Position numbers and translations under genes: made by a program. Of a DNA stretch of 64,000 nucleotides, positions 1 through 10,077 are shown one piece after another. Location of the stretch: contig JASDFA010000003.1 in assembly GCA_035772735.1 (NCBI GenBank), forward strand, positions 103,775,001-103,839,000, given 5' to 3'. This stretch comes from Datura wrightii. Its lineage: Eukaryota > Streptophyta > Magnoliopsida > Solanales > Solanaceae. Position 1 is the stretch's first letter. Every line of letters starts with the position of its first letter. A model generated the notes under the pieces. It saw only the letters and a list, made by a program, of their open reading frames with translations. It was not told the DNA's origin and ran no database searches.

Positions 1-631
1 CGACTCGTTAGATGACCCAATGAGTCATGGTCAGACTCATGGCAAGTAGTCAAGCGGTGCAAGTGTGGTTCAGTGACAACAGATGACCCAACGAGTCGTT
101 AGGTAGGCAACGACTCGTTATATCGGTCGTCAGATGAATGCCGAAAATCAAAAGGGGGTCCCAAGGCAGGGGTGACTACGATAGGAAGGGATGTGTCATT
201 GCATCAAGTAACAACTCATCTTGTTAGTCATGGGGTGACAAGAAAGATTTTTGGCTTCAGTGGTAACGGAAGAGGTCACGAGTCGTGGAGTAATCTCACG
301 ACTAGTGAAGTCAATTGTCATCTGTTTGAGGGAGTTAAGGAAATGTCAGTGAAGGTCATGAGTAGGACTTAACGAGTCATCCAGGACCTCACGACTCGTC
401 CCGTCCATCATGGGGACTGGCAGCATAAATTTTTCCTGCGAGTTTCCAAGGGGGTTTCCGTAAAATCCTATGCTTCTAATTTCCAAACTACGACGTTTTG
501 AGTAATACATGGGACATTTTTAAGGGTTTTCACTAGCATAAGCCTCTCGTCCTCTAAAAAATCATCCATGAGGTATCTTCTTCTTCTTCTTCTCTACAGT
601 TCAAGGATCATCTAGGGTTTCTCATCAAGGG
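1..631 (+). mobile_element. C-family (Del-like) LTR fragment C0
   Basis: This LTR fragment is already under way at the window edge. It aligns by eye with the LTR at 62059-64000: the same order of palindromic ACGAGTCGT/ACGACTCGT words, the GGGGACTGGCA core-promoter block near 413-423, then a stretch ending in a CTAGGGTTTCT-like run. It is cut at about 631 by the LTR start of element A1, so A1 inserted into it. The remainder of this C element is not found beyond A1. No coding capacity is present. Confidence 0.75.
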
Positions 632-2113
632 GGATCTCGGGCAAAATAACATGCTCGAGTGATGCTTTATAACTTAGTTTCGTCTTGTTTATCGACTTAA
701 TTATATGAATTTTCATGTATTTCTATGTAAATGTGAATATATATACTAACCAACATGATTAGTTGTTGTTTTTGTAGGTTTACAATATTTGAGGAACTAA
801 TCCATGAGTTGGTGAACTGGAGGCATGGAATTGGAAGTAAAACGCGAACGTCGGCAAGGAGGGTGCACAAAACAGCCCACCTTCGCATTGGCAACGTGCC
901 ACGGAAGGCAGGCTGCACGACAAGAGCCATGACACGCCACCTAATGCGCTTCCCAAGCAGCGTGACACGCTGCCAACGCGGACAGCTTCTACTTGGAGAC
1001 TGTTTTTCTTTCCAGTGTGCCTACGTGATGCCTCCGTGTCATGGAGGCATATTGGCGTGATAACCTCCGTGACACGGAGCTATTCCATGCTAGGAATAAT
1101 TTTATACATCTATCATTTACTATAAATAAGTCCTTTAGCTCCTAAAAAAATTTTGTCATAATTTTATTCTGAAAAACCACCTAGCAGTGAAGGGAGAAGT
1201 GGGAGAACTCACCTAAGGTTCATCAATCTCATCTTCTCCTCTACCAATTCTTGTAAGTATGTTACTTTAACTATGTTTTCTTGTAATTTTATGAACATGA
1301 GTGGCTAGACCCCTTCCTCTAGGGTTGAAGCCATGAGTTATGATTGTGTTTTTACGAATTTGTTTTGGAATTAAGTTATTAACTATTGTTTTGTCTTGCA
1401 TTCTTAATTATGGTTGTTTTTATGATTGATCACCATGAAAACACACGCGTTAAGCTTAGGTAAATTCTTGAGAAAGATAACCTAGGCAAGAACAAAAGAA
1501 TGTAGGGAGCAAGATTGTATCTCACGATATAATTCGCGGTTAGGATAAGAAATTATACCTAATGTGCCTTGCTTGGTTGATAAAACGGGATGAGAACATG
1601 AATTAACTTAGAAACGTCACTCCACCACTCGAAGAAGTAGTTGTGAAGCTAAGTTGAGTCGAATGATTAGAAGTACGAGAGTCCCTAATCACATCCACGT
1701 AAACAACATCCACGTAGTTGAATTGCCCACGAATTAGCATGTCACATCACCACTAAACGGTGCAGTTGTGAGACTAGTTTGTCATGTTTAGAGGCTCGAA
1801 ATGCCATGAACATGCAATTTTAATTATGTGAGACGACAATTGATAGTTTCATACTTAAACCATTGCAAATCGTAGTATGGCATGATTATCCGGCTTTAAC
1901 TCTAGTTGCTCCTTGAATGAATTCAGAGTATTTCGTTGACCATATCTAGACTTAATTAAATTTCTCGAAAAGCCTATAATCAACACTTGCGGCATTTTAT
2001 ATCACACTTGAACTTGATAATTAGTTGAATTGATCCAGTCCCAGTGAGTTCGACATCCGGCTCTTAAAAAGGGCCACTATATTACTTGTAGGACCCGTAC
2101 ACTTGCGGGAACA
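632..2113 (+). repeat. 5' LTR of A1
   Basis: The boundaries are set by comparison with the A2 LTRs. The start corresponds to TGATCTTGGGCA of A2, here decayed to GGATCTCGGGCA, and the end is GGGAACA just before the primer-binding site. The GC-rich region 800-1085 holds palindromes such as CCTCCGTGACACGGAG. The tail (1300-2113) matches the A2 LTRs in order. Confidence 0.8.
1121..1128 (+). promoter_or_regulatory. TATA box of A1 LTR
   Basis: TATAAATA lies downstream of the GC-rich palindromic block. The same position in the A2 LTRs has TATAAATT (37142-37149 and 43106-43113), as expected for the U3 core promoter. Confidence 0.55.
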
Positions 2114-2122
2114 CCAAGTTTT

Positions 2123-2138
2123 TGGGCCGTTGCCGGGA
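2123..2138 (+). other. A1 primer-binding site, tRNA-Asp type
   Basis: TGGGCCGTTGCCGGGA matches TGGCGCCGTTGCCGGGGA, the complement of the plant tRNA-Asp 3' end, with small deletions. It lies about 10 bases after the LTR end. Confidence 0.75.
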
Positions 2139-2408
2139 ACTCGGAGAAGTTTAGTGAATTTGTCTATTTTTTTGTGATTTTTAAATTTCCTTAAGTGTTG
2201 AGAAACTTGGTCTTAGTCTGACTTATTGCAGGTGACAGGTTGTCTTGCCGAGCTGGCGAAGAATAGAGAGCTTGTGGAACCGTTGCTTGAACCCGAACGT
2301 CAAATCCATTTGCGAAGGAGAGTATCTCTTGAGAAAAAGCTGAAAAGACTTCAAAAAAAGGTACAACAACAACCACCTGCAGGACAAGCACAATAGTCAC
2401 CGGAAGCA

Positions 2409-4531
2409 ATGGCATCCAGACCAGTTCGCGAAGGGGCAATCCCACAAGCGACTAATGTGAACTCTAGTATCCGTAAACCGGAGCCTAGAGGGAACTTTGA
2501 ATTGAAGCAGAACATGGTGCAGCTGTTACATTCTAGTGGTCAATTCACTATGATGGCACATGAGGACCCGCAACAGCACTTACAGAACTTTCTTGAGATT
2601 AGTGACACGTTTGTCCCCACCGGCGTGTCCACAGATTATATCCGACTTACCCTCTTCCCATTTCCCTTATTGGGAGAGGCAAAGAAGTGGTTGAAAGTTG
2701 AGCCACCAAACTCCATAACTTCGTGGAATGATTTGGCAAAGAAGTTCCTTATAAGATTTTTTCCTTCAGGCAAGACTGCAAAGTTGAGAAGTGAAATACT
2801 CAGTTTCAAGCAAAGGCCTGATGAGAATTTATATTTGGCTTGGGAAAGATTCAAGTCATTATTGAGAGACTGTCCCCATCACCAGCAATCGAATGAAGTG
2901 CTGGCTCATACCTTTGTAGAAAGTATAGGCCCACACACAAAAATTTTACTAGACTCTGCATCGGGTGGGCAAGCCTTAGAGAAGACTTATGATGAGCTGT
3001 ACATGCTGTTGAATAGAATTGCAAAGGGAAATCCAGAGTGGCACAACAAATCATCAAGAGGGGCAGGAAAGAGAGCAGGGTTGATAGAGGTAGATAGTAT
3101 GAATGCCTTGGCGGCACAGTTAGCTCCGTTCCAGCATCAGATGATAACTCAGTTCAATAAACTGAGTATGAACCAATAGCAGGGCCAGATTAATGCAGTT
3201 CAGCAAGCTCCAAGTTGGTGTGAAATTTGTGGAAATAATGGGAACAATGTAGAATCTTGTGGAGCCAATTCGGAATCAGTCAACTTTGTTGGGAATGTGC
3301 AGAGGAACAATCAGAATTTTGGAAACAACTAAAACAGAAATTGGAAGGGCCACCCGAATTTTTCTTGGGGTGGAAATCAAAGCAAAGTTATCAGCAACCT
3401 CAACAACAGCAGTATCAGAAGAATAAGCAGAATGATGGCTAGTTGAGCAGCAACCTTGAGGAAAAATTGCAGAAAATCATGGAGACCCAGACTTAGTTAG
3501 TAGAAAACTAGGTAAGGATGGCATCAGACTTCAAGAATCAGCAAGTGGCCACCCGTAATCTAGAAAAGCAGATGGGTCAGATATTAGCAGCTCAAAACAT
3601 GAGACCACAGGGAGGACTACAAGGTGACACAGATCCTAACCCCCGGTAGGTCAACGCCATCAATTTGAGGAGCGACAAGCAATTAGCTGATGCAGTGCCT
3701 AAAGAAAAGAGAAATGAGGTGCAGCCGGAGTTGGTTAGACCAGGACCATCCACTGACAAGGTTGAAAATCAGAGTGCTATGCAACAAAATGCACAATCGT
3801 CATTGCAGCCAGCACAAAGACCACCACCACCATTCCCTTAGAGATTCAGAAAGAGCACGGAGGAGGAATGCTTCAAAAAGTTCTTTGAGATTTTCAAAGA
3901 ACTTCACATAAATTTGCCTCTTATTGATGTTTTGTAGGGAATGCCCAAGTATGCTAAATACTTGAAAGATGTGATGGCTAACAAAGTCAGATTGGTGGAT
4001 TTCCAGACGGTAGCACTGACTAAGGAGTGGAGTCATAGGGTATTGAGCAAAATCCCAAAAAAGCTCAAAGACCCATGGAGTTTTACCCTCCCCATGCAAA
4101 TTGGTAAAGTTGAGGTGCTATGAGCTTTTTGTGATCTAGGGGCAGCAGTTAATCTAATGCCCCTATCTTTATTTAACACCCTGGGGTTGGGAAAATCGAG
4201 GCCAACAAGGTTGATGCTGCAGCTGGCGAATAAGTCGTGAGTGGCACTTGATGGAATAATAGAGGACCTTCTCATCAAAGTGGGTAAGTTTATTATACCT
4301 GCTGATTTTTTTATTTTAATTTTTCATGTTGATGACTAGGTACCCATAATCTTGGGACGACCATTCTTGGCCACCGGAGGAGCGGTAATTGACTTAAGAG
4401 CAGGGACCCTGAAAATGCGGGTCGAGGATGAAGAAGAACTCTTCCGAGTATACCAATAAATGAACCCATCCAGACACTACAGAAACCTTTGTAAGGTGAG
4501 TGTGTTGTCAGAGGATGAGTGTGGGGTGGGG
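2409..4531 (+). pseudogene. Athila-type gag-protease, A1
   Basis: Gag packages the element RNA and the protease matures it. An open stretch runs from the ATG at 2409 to 3179. It contains the Athila capsid pattern: EDPQQHLQNFLEI, then LTLFPFPLLGEAKKWL, then FFPSGKTAKLRSEI. A weak zinc-knuckle remnant (CEICGNNGNNVESC, the histidine replaced) follows near 3220, and a basic linker with coiled character at 3440-3900. A protease core with DLGAAVNLMPLSLF sits near 4135-4175 and the second protease landmark IILGRPFL near 4350. Stops interrupt the frame repeatedly after 3179, mostly TAG or TAA in place of Gln codons. The TAG at 3935-3937 is shared with A2. Truncated near 4531. Confidence 0.85.
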
Positions 4532-5221
4532 GATATGCTTCCTTAAGATTGCCATGAGTGCCTCCACTTGTTGTTCATTGAGTTTAATTGAGATAATTAC
4601 AGGCAAGGTTTCGTGCAACTTGAGATACACATACATCAAATGAGCAGACAGTGGTTTCAGCTCTATGATAGGCGGTTTGAGGATAGATGGTTGTGAGGTG
4701 GAGTTGTCTAATTGTTGAGATCAAGTGTAAGCTTCTTTGGTTGGAAGGAACAGGACCGCAAACCTTTTATAGCATGAAATTCCTCTTCAAGCCATTCACT
4801 TCCTGTGGCATCAATGTTTAAGAGAATGCCTTCTAGCGTCTCCATGAAAAATGACTCTTCTGTACCTACTAGATATCTTCCTCATCAACATTGTTTAAAA
4901 TTGGGGTGGAATCTTCCTTAATCGGCTCTTGGGTTAGCATGCTTGCCCTTGATTCCCTTTGAGATGCTAAAAAATTCATTCTCTCCTCTAGACACTTGAT
5001 GGAAACTTGTTGCTCCTTCACCATTTGGGTGAGGCCTAGAAGATCACCTTTTAGCTCCTGAATTCCCCAATTAGTTGAACCAACTCGTTCTAGAACAACT
5101 TCAAGCATTTTTTCAATTTGAGAGTACAAAGACTCTTCGCTCTCCTAACTACTTGACTCAGTTGTGCAATCATAGTTCCAACCTTGATTCTCATCACGAG
5201 GATATCAATAACCTTGGTTGA
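4532..5221 (-). pseudogene. Athila-like gag C-terminus joined to pre-RT fragment
   Basis: Read right to left, it starts with an NQGY..YPRDENQGW linker (5221-5170) and continues into a coiled-coil segment, SQIEKMLEVVLERVG through CLEERMNFLASQRES (about 5125-4950). It then has PKKLTLDL and, after a frameshift, ELKPLSAHLMYVYLKLHETL followed by PVIIS, the typical lead-in to the Athila reverse transcriptase. It stops there at about 4540. No protease lies between the gag and pre-RT parts, so an internal deletion is likely. The linker resembles the one at 11641-11690 of B2, so it may derive from a related autonomous element. Confidence 0.65.
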
Positions 5222-5265
5222 TGTCACAACCCGAGCTAGGACCCTGGATCGAGACACAGGACAAT
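5222..5265 (-). mobile_element. Tip of a C-family LTR
   Basis: The stretch from TGTCACAACCCGAGCTAGGA onward matches the terminus of the C1 LTR (15983 onward). It abuts the gag fragment exactly at the LTR end. Only about 40 bases are recognisable, up to about 5265. It is a relic of a chromovirus insertion that was later deleted. Confidence 0.6.
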
Positions 5266-5291
5266 GAATCGACAAACCCATCAGTTGAGTA

Positions 5292-5420
5292 GTAGGTCAC
5301 GGCAGTCGCTTTGGTGTTTCGCCCGTGTTTTGCCTTCTTGATCTGTGTTTAGCTAGAAATTCTTTAAATCAGCTAAACGCAGATCTAAAAGGGCTAAAAA
5401 CGGACAAAACGCCTAAGTAA
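5292..5420. repeat. Head-to-head B-LTR fold-back
   Basis: Imperfect inverted repeat: 5292-5350 pairs with 5362-5420 around a loop of about 10 bases, at roughly three quarters identity by eye. The right arm is the B1 LTR in forward orientation. The left arm matches inverted B LTRs (compare 57790-57850). The first 290 or so bases expected for the B1 5' LTR are missing here. Confidence 0.65.
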
Positions 5421-6672
5421 CAGCCCAGACAGACTCCTCAAATGGCGATTGGTGGTTGGGCAGCAGCTAAATGCCTATTGACCCTCCGGTGGTCACTATT
5501 TGTGGTTATTTGGGGTGGCGGACAGCTAGTGCTCCACGTATTGGCACCAGCAAAAAGTCAGTGCTTCGCAAGTGAGGCTGTCTAATAAAGGTAAATATTT
5601 CCAGAAAGGTCTTCAAAGCATCTAAAAACCTCAAGGGAATTTGGAAAACGTTGTACACAAGAAAGTAGAGATATTTACATAGCTTTTATTGTACACCATT
5701 CATGGATTTAACAATTCATTCACCATCTATTCACTCTTCATTCATCTTTTCACCAGAGAATTGTAGAGTTAGATAGAACTTTTCTTCTTCTTTTTCTTTA
5801 GCCCAAATTTGGAGGAATTCCACCATTGTTATAAGAGATTTTGAAGCTAATGTGATGAATGTGAGGGGTATTCTCTTGGTATCTTTTCTCTACCATTAAA
5901 TATGCTTGACTAATTTGATATCTAGAGGTATATTCATGTTGGGTTTATTAATTTTATTGGGTTTTGATCAATTGTTCTTGAATTCCTATTGAAATTGTAG
6001 ATCTATTATCTTCGCCAAAGTTATAATTTGTAAAATTGATGGTTTGAAAACATGAACTGCGCTTTACTTTTCTTGCTTTTACTTGAGAGAGAAAGGTTAG
6101 AATTGTGTGAGAAGATAAAAGTTAGGAATTGGAGTGTTTGTTTGTTGGATTAAGCTAGAGATAGTTAAAACCCACATTTTCTCTCCATTATAGGTCAACG
6201 ATAGAAATAGATAGTCCTACCTCAAGTTTGTGTGGCTGATTACTTGAGTTGGCTTTGGGGTTTGAAAGAACCCAAGGCATAAACATTCTTATGGTTGAAA
6301 AACAAGAGAATGTGAGTTATCCACTGCTATCTATGCTAATTATGAATCTAAGGCATTGAAGAAATTCCCAATTTAGTTGTGATCTCATCTATAGAATTCC
6401 CCTAGCCATATCACTTGTGATTGGTTCAACTGGAATTCCCCCCAATTAGTCTTAGTTTAAAATTAGATAGTTATTTCCCTTTAATTACCCCAAATTTTAC
6501 TTTTCAAATGTTGAACAATTACGTGTTCTAGTTTGAATTAGTTTATAACTCTTGAATTATCGACTCAATTCTTTGTGGGATTCGACCCTAACATTCGTCG
6601 GGAATAGTTGTTTATATATAATGATCATTTATGCTCTTTTGTAAAATAAGAGTATACTTTGAGCATTTATCA
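5362..6672 (+). repeat. 5' LTR of B1, start missing
   Basis: Aligns with 10330-11640. The LTR ends at TTTATCA just before the primer-binding site. The first part, present in the 3' LTR (10078-10330), has been replaced by the fold-back junction. Confidence 0.85.
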
Positions 6673-6676
6673 AAAA

Positions 6677-6694
6677 CGGCGTCGTTGCCGGCGA
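6677..6694 (+). other. B1 primer-binding site, tRNA-Asp type
   Basis: CGGCGTCGTTGCCGGCGA matches the tRNA-Asp complement at 15 of 18 positions. Confidence 0.75.
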
Positions 6695-6807
6695 ATTGAG
6701 TTGTGATAAGACATTAGTTATTTATTGATTCGAACTAGTTTTGCATTTTTGTTTTACATCTTATTTTGTTTTTATTTTTGTTTTTGTTTTTTCTTGTTTG
6801 CTGTTTT

Positions 6808-7761
6808 ATGATAGCATCATGGAATGAAAGCAGTTTTATTGGCTGCAACCCTTATGATAATGACCCATGTCCCTATTGTGGAGGACCACAGTATTGGCAA
6901 GATTGCGAATATGCCCCTAGAAGGGAGATGAGTGCACCTTCTCCTTCCAATGATGGGTATAGATGAACATTATGTGGTAGTCATGGGAGACACTGGGATG
7001 GATGCCCAAATGGGGTCACTTCTCGTTATAGTGGCTATGATAGATATTGTGCTCCTGAGCATGATAGGAATGAAGCCATGGCAAGTGAGGGAAGGAGAAA
7101 TACATGTGGGCGCATTGAAGCCATGCTCCAAGCCTTTTTGGAGCAGGAGTTTAATGCAGAAAAAAATGACAATCCCTCCATGCCCATGGAATCATCAACT
7201 CCTCAAGAAGAAAGTTGTAAATCTCTAAAAGAAGAAGCGGAGGAGACATTGAGGAGTATAACAAGAAGAAGTGAACAATGGAGCATAACTCAACTTGACT
7301 CATGGGAGGAAGCTCAAAATAATGATGAAGAAGGAGTCATGGTGATCTTTGAAGAAGTCATAAAGGTGTGCCAACCAACCAACATTGCAAAAATGCTAGA
7401 TGCCAAAGTTGAAGAAGTGACACTTGAGTCTCCAAATGAAATCCAACAAATCATGTTCCAGGACTCTAGTACACTTGAAAAGGAGGATGTCAAGCAAGAA
7501 GCAAGCTTAAAAGGGGAGCGACTTAAACTGCACTCTTATCATTTTTCAACATTAAACTTGGTTGACAAAATGGAGACTAAGGAGACCAAGTCGATGGAGG
7601 AAGTTGAGGAGGAAGATCTAGGTGGCTTCATCTTAGAGTATGCACTACGAACAAGATCAAAGCACATCCCTCCTTTAAGGACCAAGAAATACAAGATGCA
7701 ATATCTGTTGCTTGGCACCTTGATTCTTACACCACCACCCTCAAGCGGTGCCAGACATTAA
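6808..7761 (+). pseudogene. Double zinc-knuckle ORF of B elements (B1 copy)
   Basis: Frame of 317 codons with a single TGA at 6964-6966, where the B3 copy has Cys. The ATG at 6808 is chosen because B3 also begins M-ASWNE here; the T-rich run upstream has no ATG in frame. N-terminus: CPYCGGPQYWQDC (codons about 23-35), a CCHC knuckle whose His is Gln here but His in B3. A second Cys/His cluster follows, LCGSHGRHWDGCP. The middle is strongly acidic (many EEAEE-type runs). The C-terminus is basic and then hydrophobic (RTRSKHIPPLRTKKYK). It resembles none of the usual gag, protease, RT, RNase H or integrase domains. A nucleocapsid-like RNA-binding role is inference from the knuckles only. Conservation in two copies argues that it was once translated. 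Confidence 0.75.
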
Positions 7762-9433
7762 CTAAGGTGTTTCTTGAAAGGCAACACAAGTGCTTTTACA
7801 TTTTCTTTTGGTTTGTTTTACTTGGTTTGTGTTGTCTTTGTTTGTGCAGGAGTGAAATAGGCATGGAAAGTAATAAAGATGAGAGAAGACAAATTCAAAT
7901 TGAGCAACTGATGCTAAACCAGTGAAGAGCAAGTTCAAATGCACGAAATGCAGATTTCAAACAGAATGTCTAGAAGAAAAATTGCTTAAGCAGTGACACA
8001 TCTGCGTTAGACCGGTGAAACACCGGTTTAAAGGCACGAAACGCTGATCAAACTTTGGTTGTGAGCAGAAGGCCTAGAAAGAGGAGGTTCTGGAGAAGTG
8101 GTTCTATAATGCACACAGTTAAAACGAAAATACCTCCATTATACCAAAGAGTTCTTTCACCTCTTCCTTCCTTTGTTTAACCATGAGCATCGAGGACAAT
8201 GCTTTATTTGTGTTAGGGGGTGAAGTATGAGTAACCCACTCGTTAAGTGATGCATGATATGGCCCTATGATAGATTGCGTGACAACATTCTTAAGGGCAA
8301 ATCGTCATTACTTGCAACTAGTATCGCTTTTTTTAGATAGTGGTTTTTGAATAAAATCCAAGAGTTTTCTTTATAATACGGTTCTTTCCCAAGGAGCAAT
8401 TTCTTTTTATTTTCTTTTTGTTGTCGAACAGGGTTGGCACTTCCCGATGATAGATTGAGAGGCGACTTTCTCAAGAAAAAATATCAAGTTTAACAGTCCT
8501 GTTAAGTCTTTGTGCACTTTTTTGATGAGGTACCACCAATATTCCTTGCCCGGCATTGTGCATGACTATTGAAAAGAAAAGGAGGGAATTCAAATGTGAA
8601 AATTGAGCACTCTCTTGTCATGAATTATACATTCATTGCTTTGCTTGTTGATTCGTAACTAGCTTGTTAAAATTCATTCTCTTAATATGATAAAGGAAGT
8701 GTGTGAACTCCTTGGATTGTGATGTCTTGTATGGTGAGGTTTTCGGCTTAATTCTTGTGTATGCATAATTGTCTAGAACTTTCCCTAAGTGTTATTCAAG
8801 GAGAAATGATATATGGGGCTGCACTTAGAACATGATCTTAGGTCCTCTTTTGTTAAGTCACATCACCCACAATGATCTCCTTGAACATTAATATATGATA
8901 CCCAACACTTTAACCTTGGACCCTTTCTTTGAAAACACATTACAAGCCTAATGAACATTTTTAATCTTTCTCTTTGGCACCCATCCTCCTTAGTTGGTCG
9001 TGATGAAAGAATGAAAATAATGGGGGATTTAAGGCCAATAAATAGGGAGAGATAAGGAAATGAATGTGAAATGAGGCAAAAGCCTAAGTTTGGGGTTTTA
9101 CAAGAGTAGGGGGAGAAATGAGAAGCCTAAAATTGAGTTAGCACCAAAATTGTGATGAATTGAATGAATCAATGGGTTGAAAGACCTCGAATAATCAAAA
9201 GAGAAAGGATAGTAAAAAGGTGCTATCTCTTGCGTAGATAAGGCTAAATGTAAAATTTATGGGTGTTATAAGGGTGGCTTGTGTTACACAAAAGATAAAG
9301 ATAATGAACAAGGAGGAGTAAGGCGGAGTGATATCAATAAGATGATGGGATGTTACAAGTGTTTATAAAGGCATTAGGGAGGCTTTAGTCACTAGAGCTA
9401 AATGTTTTTCGTACCCTTACCCCTAGCCTTCAT

Positions 9434-9552
9434 TATGACCTACAAGTCCTAATAAATTTTTAGTGTAGCAACACCACAATAGTGGCGAGATACATGAAGC
9501 CAAGCCTATGGGTCAATCTGTATGCACTAGAATTTCTTTGTGAGAGTGAGCG
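9434..9552 (+). other. Conserved 3' noncoding block, B1 copy
   Basis: The block includes GCCTATGGGTCAAT and TTTCTTTGTGAGAGTGAG. Matching blocks occur in B3, B4 and, for the core of about 50 bases, in A2 (42091-42140), although A and B are otherwise hard to align. Function unknown. Confidence 0.65.
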
Positions 9553-10067
9553 CATTTGTCTTATCTTATAATACCTTTTTGTGAAATTCTCAAAAGGTGT
9601 GGTATTCTCTCTTCTTGTGTGTGGCATCATTTCCTTGGGGTACATGATTAAATTTGTTTTCAAAAGAGAGGTATGATTAAGGCAAGCTTGTAGCGAACTT
9701 TAAGGCAAGCTTTGAATGTGAAATGCCAATGACTTGAGATGTTCTTTGAACTTGTATTGATGAACTACGCACCTTGTTTGACTGGAATGAATGCATGCAA
9801 GATATGTTTAATGATTGGGGTCACCTATTGAAGCTTGTGCAACATGGTTTGAGTCTTTTCTCTTTTTTGAGTTGGTGTATAATGTTTGGTTGTCTTGAGG
9901 CTTCATGATTTTGTGTACAACTACCATAGTGCTCTAAGCTTTAGCAATGTCTTCTTGTGAAAGAACGTCTTAATTGACCCTTGATGCAAAAACTCATATA
10001 TATAGCATGTTGTTCATTTGCTCAACTATAAAGAATTGCATTACTTGAGCACAAGCAATGATTCATG

Positions 10068-10077
10068 TTTGGGGGTT
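10068..10077 (+). other. B1 polypurine tract
   Basis: TTTGGGGGTT directly precedes the LTR start TGATGAGTT. The inverted copies show the same tract at 29977 and 46289 (AACCCCCAAA). It is a second-strand primer candidate, though interrupted by T residues. Confidence 0.6.

Larger units (their letters stand above)
632..4531 (+). mobile_element. Athila-like element A1, 5' part
   Basis: Ty3/gypsy element of the Athila type in forward orientation. In order it has a 5' LTR, a tRNA-Asp primer-binding site, a leader, a decayed gag and a protease region. It matches A2 (36529-44093) along its whole length. Homology stops near 4531 where an inverted gag/pre-RT fragment begins, so the 3' noncoding part and the 3' LTR are missing. 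Neither A1 nor the complete A2 carries reverse transcriptase or integrase, so the family appears non-autonomous for replication. Confidence 0.85.
7762..10077 (+). other. B1 3' noncoding region
   Basis: No long reading frame. It includes an inverted ACCGGTGAAACACCGGT motif at 8010-8026 that echoes the B LTR, then GAGGACAATG and TTAGGGGGTG (about 8193-8222), which resemble the block that follows coding sequence in Athila elements. Homologous regions lie inverted in B3 (46289-47990) and B4 (29977-31036 and 33388-34240). No envelope-like ORF or membrane segments were found. Confidence 0.7.
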
